A DNA stretch of 39,186 bases from Oscillospiraceae bacterium (GCA_009782405.1 WRJC01000028.1:1-39186); one strand, 5' to 3'; shown: positions 8,837-16,891, counted from the stretch's first letter. Notes: a model not told the origin generated them from the letters alone. Numbers and translations are program-made.

Positions 8837-9733
8837 ATGTCCAATTTGATACAAATAAAAAAAATTCTTGAAAAGTATGACAAAAACCCGAAAAAATCTT
8901 TGGGGCAGAATTTTTTGGCGAATCCCGAAATATCAAAAAAAATCGCCGAAATGAGCCTGAACGGCCATGCGGGCGATAATTGCGGCGCGCTTGAAATAGG
9001 GCCGGGAACCGGGGAGTTGACGCTCAGGCTTTGCGACCTGTACAAAAAAGTGGCCGCAATCGAACTCGACACCGGTTTCGAACCTATCCTGGCCGAAACG
9101 CTGGGCGGTCATGGCAATGTGAAAGTCATATTTGGGGATATATTGAAATTGGATTTAAACGAGCTTGCCGAAAATGAATTTGCCGGATGCGGCAAAATAA
9201 ACATTTGCGCGAACCTGCCGTATTACATCACCACGCCAGCTATCTTAAAGCTTGTCAAAAGCGGCGCGAATTTTAGCAGCATCACGGTGATGGTGCAAAA
9301 AGAGGCAGCGGACAAACTGTGCTCAAAGGCGGGGGAAGAAAATTACAACGCGGCTGCGGCGGCGATTGGCTATTACGGGACGGCGAAAAAAATGTTCAAC
9401 GTGCCGAAATCGGATTTTTACCCAATCCCGAAAGTGCTATCGACGGTGGTTTCCATAACCCCGCGCGCCGAGCCCGCCGCAAGCCCGAAAAGCGAAGCCA
9501 TGATGTACAGGATCATCGAGGCGGCGTTCGGCCAGCGGCGCAAAACTTTGGCGAACGCGCTAAGCGCAAGCCTATGCCTCGACAAGCAAAAAATTTCGGA
9601 TATCGTGAAATTAGTCGCGGGCAATGAAAGCATACGCGGCGAGGAGCTGGATACAAAGGCGTTTTCGGATATATCCGATTTGGTTTTGGATATGTTCACT
9701 TCCATAAACTCCATAACAATTAAAAAAGAGTGA
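8837..9733 (+). CDS. rsmA: 16S rRNA dimethyladenosine transferase RsmA/KsgA
   Basis: A 298-residue rRNA adenine N6-dimethyltransferase, which dimethylates two adjacent adenines in the 3'-terminal hairpin of 16S rRNA during small-subunit maturation. The N-terminal KKSLGQNFL is characteristic; GPGTGE (residues 55-60) is the S-adenosylmethionine loop, ELD follows the second strand, and NLPYY (126-130) is the catalytic motif IV. The C-terminal part contains FGQRRKTLANAL. The length is normal for KsgA. No good Shine-Dalgarno sequence precedes the ATG, so translation may be weak. A 54-bp stretch coding residues ~119-137 recurs with two mismatches at 13699-13752. Confidence 0.95.
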   Translation: MSNLIQIKKILEKYDKNPKKSLGQNFLANPEISKKIAEMSLNGHAGDNCGALEIGPGTGELTLRLCDLYKKVAAIELDTGFEPILAETLGGHGNVKVIFGDILKLDLNELAENEFAGCGKINICANLPYYITTPAILKLVKSGANFSSITVMVQKEAADKLCSKAGEENYNAAAAAIGYYGTAKKMFNVPKSDFYPIPKVLSTVVSITPRAEPAASPKSEAMMYRIIEAAFGQRRKTLANALSASLCLDKQKISDIVKLVAGNESIRGEELDTKAFSDISDLVLDMFTSINSITIKKE

Positions 9734-9856
9734 GGGATGAATCTGCTGCGGACTCAGAAACCTTAAACTCAATTTGGTATTGGGTCTTTAAACGAGCAGG
9801 GGCGGCGATTTTTTGCTTTTATTGTGAGGTTTGAAAATTTTTGTTTGTACGGCAGA

Positions 9857-11077
9857 TTAATTTATCTTAAAATTATAGACCGAATCAAACACAGATTGCA
9901 TACCTTCCGGCATTACGGCTTTTGTAACATAATCCGGAAAATTCAAATCATGATTATGCCCGTCGAATATATTGATTATAATGTTTGTCTTTTTTAATTC
10001 CATGACTTTGTCTTTTAACTCATACACTTTGTTTACATCGCAATTTTGGTCTAATGTGCCGTGGAAAATAAATATGGGTAAATCAAGTTCAGGCAAAAGT
10101 TCCATGTTGCTTTTTAATTCAAAATGCTCCAAAAACCATTCCGAATTTAAGGGGATTAACCCGCCGCCATAATTATTTCTAAGCCATAAATTATCTTTGT
10201 TTTCAATCGCTTTGAAAATCGCTTCGCGGCTGTCTTTCATAATGATATAAAAATCCTGCTCGTCTATATAACCGTCTTTATTCACGTCAATCAAGTCGAA
10301 AGCTGTGTTTTGCAAGATTGATTTTATGACTTCATTCGGGTCGGCTTCGTATTCTTCTTTGCTTATCTTTCCGTCTCCGTCTTTGTCGAAATTATTTCGA
10401 TACCATACCATTGAAGCTCCCCCGGAATTTTGCCAAGTCAGCACATCGCGCATATTGTCCACGGGTACGCCGGTTAAAAATAATGCGTCAACCATATAGG
10501 GATATTTTTCTGCGACTAACGGGGCGATAACCGCGCCTTCGCTTGCGCCCAAAAGTAAAACTTTACTGTTTGCAAGCCTTGTATCGCTTGCTTTTACGGC
10601 TTTTATCATATAATAAATATCATCGACTTGAATTGACGGCAAATATTTATTATATTGTTCCTCATTTAATGTATAATACATAGGAGGCGTATCGCCAATA
10701 TCAACGCCGCGTGTATTATACGCAAAAAACGCTATGCCTTGCTCTTGAAAACGCTTGGCGTATAAATCGTTATAATTGATTATTCCCGCGCCAAAATTGC
10801 GCCGCGTATCGTATGTATGCGGTCCCGAACTGTTTACGAATATAACCAGTTTATCTATATTTTTTTCGCCGGGCAAAGTAAGTCTGCCTTTAAAAGTATA
10901 TCCGTCAAACGAAGCAATCTCTATAATTTCCGAAGTCGGATTAAAATCAATTTGTTTCATATCGGTTATTTCCTCTCCGTTGTTTTCGTTATTATCGCCC
11001 GATTCTTTATTATCGCTGCACGCTGTCAAAAACATAAAACAAAACGTAAATATTGTGAAAATTAAAATCTTTTTCAT
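9857..11077 (-). CDS. Alpha/beta-hydrolase lipoprotein with an inserted EF-hand pair
   Basis: A 406-residue protein with a lipoprotein signal (lipobox LTAC, Cys20) and an Asn/Glu-rich linker, so it is likely tethered outside the membrane. GASEG places a nucleophile Ser at 179; an acid in GTLDQNCD (about 343) and a His in DGHNHD (374 or 376) complete a plausible triad of the peptidase/acyl-esterase-like alpha/beta-hydrolase fold. Between the nucleophile and the acid lie two calcium loops: D231-E242 (DKDGDGKISKEE, a perfect EF loop) and D264-D275 (DVNKDGYIDEQD). The substrate is unknown. The start at 11077 has GAGAGG 7 nt upstream and gives a proper signal peptide; an in-frame ATG at 11179 with a strong AAGGAGGG site could add 34 residues. 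Base composition is richer in A+T than the flanking housekeeping genes. Confidence 0.8.
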   Translation of the reverse strand: MKKILIFTIFTFCFMFLTACSDNKESGDNNENNGEEITDMKQIDFNPTSEIIEIASFDGYTFKGRLTLPGEKNIDKLVIFVNSSGPHTYDTRRNFGAGIINYNDLYAKRFQEQGIAFFAYNTRGVDIGDTPPMYYTLNEEQYNKYLPSIQVDDIYYMIKAVKASDTRLANSKVLLLGASEGAVIAPLVAEKYPYMVDALFLTGVPVDNMRDVLTWQNSGGASMVWYRNNFDKDGDGKISKEEYEADPNEVIKSILQNTAFDLIDVNKDGYIDEQDFYIIMKDSREAIFKAIENKDNLWLRNNYGGGLIPLNSEWFLEHFELKSNMELLPELDLPIFIFHGTLDQNCDVNKVYELKDKVMELKKTNIIINIFDGHNHDLNFPDYVTKAVMPEGMQSVFDSVYNFKIN

Positions 11078-11233
11078 AGGCTTTCCTCTCGCATAAAATA
11101 TGATTTCTAATATTTGCGCCATTTTTACGAATACCGCACAAATATTATGTAAGTGTAAAGGTAAGGCGGTGAAATCCATATCAAACCCTCCTTCCATGCA
11201 ATATCATAACATAAGCAAAGAAGCGCAACCGCA

Positions 11234-11253
11234 TATTTTTTGTACAAAAAATA
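11234..11253. promoter_or_regulatory. Perfect 20-bp A+T-rich palindrome between hydrolase and APH-like genes
   Basis: The 20 bases centred on GTAC are fully self-complementary (six A/T pairs each side). It lies 20 bp beyond the stop of the APH-like gene and upstream of the hydrolase gene. It may act as a weak terminator for the kinase gene or as an operator for the hydrolase gene; the sequence does not decide. Confidence 0.3.
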
Positions 11254-11272
11254 ATGTCTGAATGTGTATGGC

Positions 11273-12286
11273 TTAATATGCGAAATTTGTGTTTATATCT
11301 TGATATATTTTTTGAGCTAATTCCGATATTTTTTTATGTTCTTTATGTTTAATAAGTTTTTCAAGAGAATTATCATTGTACCGTATTTTCGTAAACCATA
11401 ATCCATTTGAAATAGCATATATATCATCGAAAACAGATTTTTCTTTTTCAGAAAGGGTTCGGTGATTTATATATCCGTTTACAAAGGATTTGAATAAGCC
11501 CCGTCTATCAGCGTCAGTCAAACCATCGGCTAAATCATTTTCATACGCTGTCAGTAAGCCTTCAAGTATCATGTCGCTTATGAGGGTTTCATCTCCGGCA
11601 TTATTATAATCGAATAGTCCCAACCCATCGCCGATATATGTTAAATTGTTTGTGGAATAATCGCCTTGTGTCGCGTATTTTGGCAAACTATCCCACGCTT
11701 CTTTTAATCGGTTTAGTTTTTTTTCGTATATGGAACATATTTGATTAAATATATTGTTTTCAATCAATCCGTCATGTCCAAATCTTAAAAAATCATCATA
11801 TCCGATAACTTCATTATAGCCAACAATATTAAACAGCGTTTTGTTATTTATATGAAGATTATCGTTCTCCGCAATACAATGGTTCTTTCCCATTAATTGC
11901 CCGATTTTATGCGCAAGGTCGTTATCAATTACTTTTATTTCTGCACCGAAATAATCCTCTATGGTTACGTCAAGAGTAAATCCGTGAAAAGGATAAGCGA
12001 TACAATAAATATCGCCGCTTTTATATCTTGTCGGGGTCAAGATACCGCGACTTCTTAAATGCTCTGAAAAACGGCTCTGTTCTTCAATAATATTATGGGG
12101 ATTCAATTCTTGCCGTATAAATTTAATGACTAACGCCCTACCATCAGCCAATTCAACTTTTACGATAAATTTCATCTCTGACGTTTCTTCATCAAATCCA
12201 TTAATGAAAAATTTATAATCAAGCACATCAGAATTTATATTGTAAAAAGGCAAAATATTTGTAATATCTTGTAATTCAATATTCAC
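11273..12286 (-). CDS. Aminoglycoside phosphotransferase (APH)/choline kinase-like protein
   Basis: A 337-residue protein kinase-fold enzyme. The N-lobe has LVIKFIRQE with a candidate ATP Lys. The catalytic loop reads QGDYSTNN, with the canonical His replaced by Gln but the catalytic Asp and the metal-binding Asn kept. The metal Asp lies in GLFDYNNAG, just after it, as in APH-family enzymes. The family phosphorylates small molecules (antibiotics, choline, homoserine, sugars); the substrate here cannot be assigned, and resistance should not be assumed. GTG 12286 is chosen: GAGG lies 7 nt upstream. It is A+T-rich like the adjacent hydrolase gene and stands alone between divergent or unrelated genes, which fits acquisition by transfer. 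Confidence 0.72.
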   Translation of the reverse strand: MNIELQDITNILPFYNINSDVLDYKFFINGFDEETSEMKFIVKVELADGRALVIKFIRQELNPHNIIEEQSRFSEHLRSRGILTPTRYKSGDIYCIAYPFHGFTLDVTIEDYFGAEIKVIDNDLAHKIGQLMGKNHCIAENDNLHINNKTLFNIVGYNEVIGYDDFLRFGHDGLIENNIFNQICSIYEKKLNRLKEAWDSLPKYATQGDYSTNNLTYIGDGLGLFDYNNAGDETLISDMILEGLLTAYENDLADGLTDADRRGLFKSFVNGYINHRTLSEKEKSVFDDIYAISNGLWFTKIRYNDNSLEKLIKHKEHKKISELAQKIYQDINTNFAY

Positions 12287-12330
12287 TTTTTAACCTCACC
12301 TTACATTTATGTGTCTGCAATTCTTCTTAA

Positions 12331-12336
12331 ATTATA
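12331..12336 (-). promoter_or_regulatory. Probable -10 box of the APH-like gene
   Basis: On the minus strand a perfect TATAAT lies about 45 bp before the GTG start. No convincing -35 hexamer is seen at 16-18 bp. Confidence 0.35.
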
Positions 12337-12472
12337 CACAAAAATTAATCCAAAGAAAAGGAATTATTGTAAATTTTATTTCTGTAAGCAATAACGGGCA
12401 AGCGATATACTCGCCCGTGCAAAATATTTTTTATTGACAATCTAAAAAAGTGTGAAAATTTTCATAAATCTG

Positions 12473-12481
12473 TGCTATAAT
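12473..12481 (+). promoter_or_regulatory. Extended -10 promoter of the Rpn-like gene
   Basis: TGCTATAAT is a perfect TGn-extended -10 element, 23 bp before the ATG at 12505. The -35 region at 17 bp is poor, as extended -10 promoters allow. The TTGACA at 12434 is too far upstream (36 bp) to pair with it. Confidence 0.5.
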
Positions 12482-12504
12482 AAATAGTGGGAAGGAGTGT
12501 GCAG

Positions 12505-13323
12505 ATGACGAAACTCAAATATACGTTCAAAAATGATACACTGTTCAAAATGCTGTTCGTGCAATATCCCGACTTGCTGAAAAAACTCGTCGCGGAATTG
12601 CTTAACATACGGCTTGAAAGTATCGGGGAGTTTGTGATAGCCAACCCCGAAATGCCGCCGGAAGTCATGGGTGATAAATTCTGTCGGCTTGATATAAATA
12701 TGACGGTGAACGACCAGCGCGTGGATTTGGAAATACAAGTCAACGACGAGGGTGATTATCCTGAACGCTCCTTGTACTATTGGGCGCGTGAATATTCGAC
12801 CGCGCTTGGCGATGGCGAGGAATACTCGGACTTGCCGCGCACAATCATCATCAGCATTGTAGCTTTTGAAATGTTCGACTGCGCGGAGTTCCATTCGGAA
12901 TTTCACGCTCTCGAAGTTACCCGCCACACGCCGCTCACAGATAAATTTTGTATGCACTTTTTTGAATTGCAAAAACTCCCGAAGTCTATAACCAAAGACG
13001 ACGGATTGAAATTATGGCTGTCGTTATTCAACGCAGAAACAGAGGAAGAATTAAAACAAATTGAAGCATTGGAGGTACCGATTATGAAACAGGCAATCGG
13101 GGCGTACCGCCACGTAACCGCAACGGACGAGTTCAAGGAAATAGAGCGTCTGCGTTCACGCGCTCGGCACAATGAAGCGTCCGCGCTCGGTCATGCCCGA
13201 CGCAAGGAACGCGAAAAATGGCAAGGCGTGATACAAGAAAAAGACGAAACTCACGCTGCTGCGCTTGCGGAAAAAGACGCGCTCATCGCGGAATTACAGG
13301 CGCGACTAAAAAAAGACAATTAA
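12505..13323 (+). CDS. Rpn family recombination-promoting nuclease / PD-(D/E)XK nuclease family transposase-like protein
   Basis: A 272-residue protein. The N-terminus (YTFKNDTLFKMLF) matches the typical opening of Rpn/transposase_31 and related PD-(D/E)XK proteins. The nuclease core is visible as CRLDINM followed by VDLEIQ, the family's D...ExQ catalytic signature near residues 60-80. The C-terminal third is charged and probably coiled-coil (EKWQGVIQEKDE onward). Rpn proteins are metal-dependent DNA endonucleases that raise recombination; genomes often carry several copies. ATG 12505 has AAGGAG 7 nt upstream, so the GTG at 12487 is unlikely. A strong hairpin terminator follows the stop. Confidence 0.85.
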   Translation: MTKLKYTFKNDTLFKMLFVQYPDLLKKLVAELLNIRLESIGEFVIANPEMPPEVMGDKFCRLDINMTVNDQRVDLEIQVNDEGDYPERSLYYWAREYSTALGDGEEYSDLPRTIIISIVAFEMFDCAEFHSEFHALEVTRHTPLTDKFCMHFFELQKLPKSITKDDGLKLWLSLFNAETEEELKQIEALEVPIMKQAIGAYRHVTATDEFKEIERLRSRARHNEASALGHARRKEREKWQGVIQEKDETHAAALAEKDALIAELQARLKKDN

Positions 13324-13328
13324 GAATG

Positions 13329-13366
13329 AAAGCGCGGCGGGTTATTTATTTGCCGCGCTTTATATT
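13329..13366 (+). terminator. Intrinsic terminator after the Rpn-like gene
   Basis: AAAGCGCGGC (13329-13338) pairs perfectly with GCCGCGCTTT (13352-13361) around a 13-nt loop and is followed by TATATTTT. It begins 5 bp after the stop codon. Confidence 0.85.
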
Positions 13367-13536
13367 TTGAGTATTACAAATTAATATCGTGTTTCCGTGT
13401 GCGTCCTGTTTCCCGTTCTTCCTGTCGCATGATAAGGAAAGGAAATGGAACGTAAATTTAATGCAATTACGCGAAAGTTATTCAAAAATATTTCCTTTTG
13501 AATCAGAGCGTTGGAAGATAGCCGCTCCCGTTTCCG

Positions 13537-13692
13537 AATCGGTAGCCGTGTATGCTCCATCACCGTTCCCGCCGTCACTGACGCTTGATACCGGCAATGT
13601 TTATCTTTGCATTGATATGCTTTCTTCTTTTCATGGTATCCATACTCTTTGCTCCCGCATTTCGGACATTTGTATCCTTCCGCCCATTTCAT
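13537..13692 (-). pseudogene. IS1595-family transposase remnant (N-terminal zinc ribbon only)
   Basis: On the minus strand about 52 codons resemble the N-terminal zinc ribbon of ISXO2/IS1595 transposases: LFDMKWAEGYKCPKCGSKEY, then a YQCKDKHCRYQ half and VTAGTVMEHTRLP. These are the paired cysteines plus the SVTAGT signature. Beyond TRLPI the frame loses all similarity, and the catalytic DDE/DDN domain is missing. Upstream, at 13699, it joins a near copy of an rsmA segment. It is therefore a truncated, non-functional relic. Confidence 0.75.
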
Positions 13693-13698
13693 GTCGAA

Positions 13699-13752
13699 CA
13701 AAATAAACGTTTGCGCGAACCTGCCGTATTGCATCACCACGCCAGCTATCTT
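13699..13752 (+). repeat. 54-bp near copy of an internal rsmA segment
   Basis: Bases 13699-13752 match 9193-9246 inside rsmA at 52 of 54 positions in the same orientation, with differences only at 13709 and 13731 (G for A). In the rsmA frame the copy would read ...VCANLPYCITTPAI, so the NLPYY motif is altered. Similarity stops sharply on both sides, and the left edge touches the IS1595 remnant. Confidence 0.9.
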
Positions 13753-13950
13753 TACAGTTTATTGTAACAGAGTATATCTTCATGTATGGTCAATCCATTT
13801 GCCCTGATATCACTATTATGATGTCGAGCAATTGCCATTTATCGAGCTTCTCCGGCTCTCTTCGTTCAAATATTTCCATGCCTGCATTTTATCCCTGACG
13901 ATGCTTTTTTTCAATGCTTTCCCTGTGAATTTTTCGCAAATTTTTTTCCT
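13753..13950. other. Stretch without a recognisable gene
   Basis: Between the rsmA fragment and the next gene I see only a 29-codon minus-strand frame at 13790-13879 (starting MEIFERREPEK), with no ribosome site and no recognisable family. It may be debris from a lost gene. Confidence 0.4.
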
Positions 13951-14364
13951 TTATTTTCGTTTTACGACGATGTCGATTGAATCCCCCGAAAACAGCAAAT
14001 CATCTGCCATTGCCACGTATTCCGCGCCCCAATCATCCAAATCGAAATCGACAAACTCAATGGCGCAGCTTTCAGAATCGGCGTCGATTATCTCAATTTC
14101 TTTTTTTTCGGCGGATTTGTATTCAAGAAAATAGTCCGTGTTTTTTTGGACGATGTACACATAGTATTTTCCGCCGTTTTCGACAATGGCCGATGGTGAA
14201 ACCACATATTCATGCATGGTGTCATTCACATAATTTCCGTGTATCCGGGCCGTATATACATTTGGAACTATAATATCGTAAATATTTTCCCTGTTTGCGT
14301 AAAACAAGGCCAAAATGACGGTCAGCGGGATAAAAATCAATATTTTCGCTTTTGTTTTAATCAT
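13951..14364 (-). CDS. Membrane-anchored hypothetical protein, adaptor (MFP)-like C-terminal stretch
   Basis: A 137-residue protein with one N-terminal transmembrane segment (ILIFIPLTVILALFY, residues 8-22) and the rest outside. The segment VVSPSAIVENGG followed by YYVYIV resembles the short beta motif near the C-terminus of HlyD/RND periplasmic adaptor proteins, but the barrel-sandwich part is missing, so this is a weak resemblance rather than a family call. It overlaps the end of the upstream permease gene by 8 bp, so it was probably co-translated as the last gene of the transporter operon. Function unknown. Confidence 0.6.
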   Translation of the reverse strand: MIKTKAKILIFIPLTVILALFYANRENIYDIIVPNVYTARIHGNYVNDTMHEYVVSPSAIVENGGKYYVYIVQKNTDYFLEYKSAEKKEIEIIDADSESCAIEFVDFDLDDWGAEYVAMADDLLFSGDSIDIVVKRK

Positions 14365-15124
14365 CGTTTCTTCGCCCCCCTGAAACGATATTTGTCAGCG
14401 CAAAAAAGATTATCAGCGGCAAGACGCAAAAAATCCCCGCTATGGACAGATAGTTCGATTTTTGTTCTATGGCCTCCCGCATCATCACCGACAACGGAAA
14501 ATCGCCGCTGTCGGTGATGAACATGATCACCGGCTCCATTATGTTCCATCCGTCCGCAAATGACAAAAAAAATATCACGGAAATCATTTTTTTTGCCATG
14601 GGCAGTATAATCTTGAAAACGATTTTAGCGGTGGAAGCCCCGTCAAGCTGGGCGGCCTCTATTATGTTGTCCGGGAGGGTGTTTAGATATTGGGTGAAAT
14701 ATATCACCCCGAACGGCAGAAATATCTGGGTCGCATATACGGCGATTTTGCGGTTTGTCATCTTCAACAGGCTGAGCACATAATAATTTTGAAGCATCAG
14801 CACTTGGAACGGTATCAGCAAAATGACAGCGTATAGAACATACAGCGTCTTTTTGAATTTGAACTTGAATTTCGAAAACACGAACGACATCAGTATCATC
14901 GGGACAAGCTGCCCCGTCGATATCACAAAAGCATAAAGAAACGAATTCTTCAGACCCAAATAGAAATGATCGCTAAGCAGCAAAAATCTTATGTGGCCAA
15001 AGAACCCAAATACGCCGTCTTTATAAACGGATGTGAAGATCAACAGAAATACAGGCGAAAATATCATTACGGCAAAGACAAGAAGCATTATTTTTAACGC
15101 CAACGAAATCATTTTTTCAATCAT
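14357..15124 (-). CDS. Carbohydrate ABC transporter permease, MalG type
   Basis: A 255-residue inner-membrane permease with about six hydrophobic segments. The cytoplasmic EAA loop that docks with the ATPase is clear: EAAQLDGASTAKIVF followed by KIILP, about residue 157 on. The family usually has 270-280 residues, so it is slightly short but appears complete. It belongs to the second-permease group of sugar transporters with family-1 binding proteins. Its start overlaps the end of the broken first permease by 8 bp. Because both the partner permease and the binding protein are damaged here, this gene probably no longer works as part of this transporter. Confidence 0.85.
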   Translation of the reverse strand: MIEKMISLALKIMLLVFAVMIFSPVFLLIFTSVYKDGVFGFFGHIRFLLLSDHFYLGLKNSFLYAFVISTGQLVPMILMSFVFSKFKFKFKKTLYVLYAVILLIPFQVLMLQNYYVLSLLKMTNRKIAVYATQIFLPFGVIYFTQYLNTLPDNIIEAAQLDGASTAKIVFKIILPMAKKMISVIFFLSFADGWNIMEPVIMFITDSGDFPLSVMMREAIEQKSNYLSIAGIFCVLPLIIFFALTNIVSGGRRNDD

Positions 15125-15649
15125 GGAACTGCCCCATATTGTCGTATATATAAATCACGGACGGAACCAGCGCGATGCATAACAGAAACAGAAATACATA
15201 TGAAGCGGCGGCGGTCATTTCATAGTTCAATTTCAAAAATTGATTTTGTATGTAGTGCTGCAAAAAATACAGGTTTTGCGGCGGATAGTTTCCGTATATC
15301 ACATATATTTCCTTGAATATCCTGAAACTGTTCACGACAGTTAAAATCGAGCTGATCAATACATACGGCAAAATCAGGGGAAGCGTGATATATCGCTGGG
15401 CCAAAAAAGCGTTCGCCCCGTCCATCGCGGCCATTTCGTATATGGTTTTGGGTATTTCAAAGCCAAAACAAACGAGCTGCTTTTGAATATGTTTATCAGG
15501 TTGTTTGGCGATATGCCCTGGCCGTCCGAGTCGGTTTCGATGAAAACCGCAAAAAAGCTCCACGCGAACGGCAGTATATAAAACACGAATACCCCGGAAA
15601 AACCTGTTATAAGCGCGGCGCACAAAAATTTTTTGTTTCGTATGTTCAT
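15117..15649 (-). pseudogene. MalF-type sugar ABC permease with internal deletion and frameshift
   Basis: The N-terminal part (15649 downward, MNIRNKKFLCAALITG, first membrane segment, NNLINIFKSSSFVLALK) is in one frame. It runs straight into the C-terminal part in another frame: GFEIPKTIYEMAAMDGA (the EAA-type loop) and then RYITLPLILPYV to the stop at 15117. Normal MalF-type permeases have roughly 100 residues with several membrane helices between these two parts. Those are missing, so a deletion joined them out of frame near 15465-15475. Without the middle helices the protein cannot form a permease. It starts 5 bp after the stop of the TnpB/binding-protein chimera. Confidence 0.8.
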
Positions 15650-15653
15650 ATTT

Positions 15654-16868
15654 TCATTCGTTTGAATATATCTCGATTTTTTGTTCTATTAAACTCACGA
15701 GCGCATCCAAATCCATTTCCCCTTTGCAATAGCCGGTTGCGGCATCGGAAATCGCAGACGACAAATCATAGCTCAATTTGGATATATCGTTCAGGCTTTC
15801 AAAAATTTTGTTTTTGGTACACTTCTTGCTCGATGGATACCACTTGTCTATCTTGATGAAGTGTTTGCCTTGGTCTTTCATCTTGTATTCGAGGAACTGC
15901 CTGAACATCCCCCAACCCATGTCATGTACTGTCTTTCCGAATTTCAATGCCTGTGCCATCGCTTGTATATTCAAATCCTCTACCCCCACTAAGTCGTAGA
16001 AATTGGCTATCTTTCTGCTCTCTTTGTGCAGGTAGTCTCTTCTTTGATTCCCTATCTTCTCGTGTATCATACTTATCTTTATATTTTGCTTTTTATAGTT
16101 CGCGCCATCTTTTTCCATATGAGACAACTTGCGTTGTTCTCTCCCAAGCTTGCCCTCTTGCTCCCTATAGTGTTTCGGGTATTGCGTTTTGTTCCCCTCA
16201 TTGTCCACGTACCCGTTCCCCATCGAAAAATCCATCCCTATGATTGCTTCGGGTATCACTTCCGCTATCTCTCGCATATATTCGTACAGGATAGAGGCGT
16301 AGTATTTGTCCGTGGGCGTTTTGCTTATCGTCACCGATTTCAGCACATAATCGTTTGGCGCGCTTCGATGCTCTTTCATTTTCAGCTCGCCCAGCTTGGG
16401 CACTCGCAGCTTCCCATCCAATATCCTTATGTTATTTCCCACTAGATTCGTAGTGTAGCTCTGCCCTTCGTTTTTCCTTTTGAATTTTGGATGCCACTTG
16501 TAGTCGTAATATGTTAGTTCCTTACCCGTCCGTTCTGCTCTTTCTTTAGTTTTCTTGCTATAGGTAGGTTCTTTTTCCTTCAAGAATTTCCCATATGCCG
16601 ATTCCAGGTTTAGTTGGGCATTTGCTAATGCGAGGCTATCTACCTCTTTCAACCATTCATGCTCTCCCTTGAATCTCGCATATGGCATGATGTTGGGCTT
16701 GCCCGTCTTTTCATACGTCTCCATGCCAAAATATAACTCGGAATTGTATATGAATCGCACACATCCGAACGTCTTGGACAGCATTATCCTTTGCTCTGTC
16801 GTTGGATATATCCTGTACTTGAACGCTTTGTTGTGCCGTGTTGGATCTTCTTCTTTTCTCTTTCGCAA
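15654..16868 (-). CDS. Chimera: TnpB (IS200/IS605) lacking its C-terminus, fused in frame to the tail of a sugar-binding protein
   Basis: The first ~355 codons are TnpB: an N-terminal FKYRIYPTTEQ, GMDFSMGNG with the RuvC-I Asp, VGVEDLNIQAM with the RuvC-II Glu, and KWYPSSKKC opening the zinc ribbon. At about 15812 similarity stops. The remaining four-cysteine ribbon and the RuvC-III Asp (DRDxNA) are absent. The last ~48 codons (from FESLNDISKLSYD, through AISDAATGYCKGEMDLDALV, to the end) resemble the C-terminus of family-1 sugar-binding proteins, and a MalF-type gene follows 5 bp later. So one deletion probably joined an inserted tnpB to the operon's binding-protein gene. The product should lack guided nuclease activity. 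TTG 16868 is chosen: GGGAGGTGAT lies just upstream. Confidence 0.82.
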   Translation of the reverse strand: MRKRKEEDPTRHNKAFKYRIYPTTEQRIMLSKTFGCVRFIYNSELYFGMETYEKTGKPNIMPYARFKGEHEWLKEVDSLALANAQLNLESAYGKFLKEKEPTYSKKTKERAERTGKELTYYDYKWHPKFKRKNEGQSYTTNLVGNNIRILDGKLRVPKLGELKMKEHRSAPNDYVLKSVTISKTPTDKYYASILYEYMREIAEVIPEAIIGMDFSMGNGYVDNEGNKTQYPKHYREQEGKLGREQRKLSHMEKDGANYKKQNIKISMIHEKIGNQRRDYLHKESRKIANFYDLVGVEDLNIQAMAQALKFGKTVHDMGWGMFRQFLEYKMKDQGKHFIKIDKWYPSSKKCTKNKIFESLNDISKLSYDLSSAISDAATGYCKGEMDLDALVSLIEQKIEIYSNE

Positions 16869-16891
16869 ATGTATCACCTCCCTCACCTTAT

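Noticed and set aside
9760..9795. Hairpin CTCAAT/ATTGGG between rsmA and the hydrolase gene
   Set aside because: Only six pairs including a wobble, and no U-run; too weak to call a terminator.
12393..12419. Hairpin ACGGGC...GCCCGT between the divergent APH-like and Rpn-like genes
   Set aside because: It resembles a terminator, but no gene reads into it on either strand. It may be a leftover from an earlier arrangement, so it is not listed as a feature.
12434..12439. TTGACA as -35 box of the Rpn-like gene
   Set aside because: It is 36 bp from the TATAAT, about twice the workable spacing; the extended -10 element explains the promoter better.
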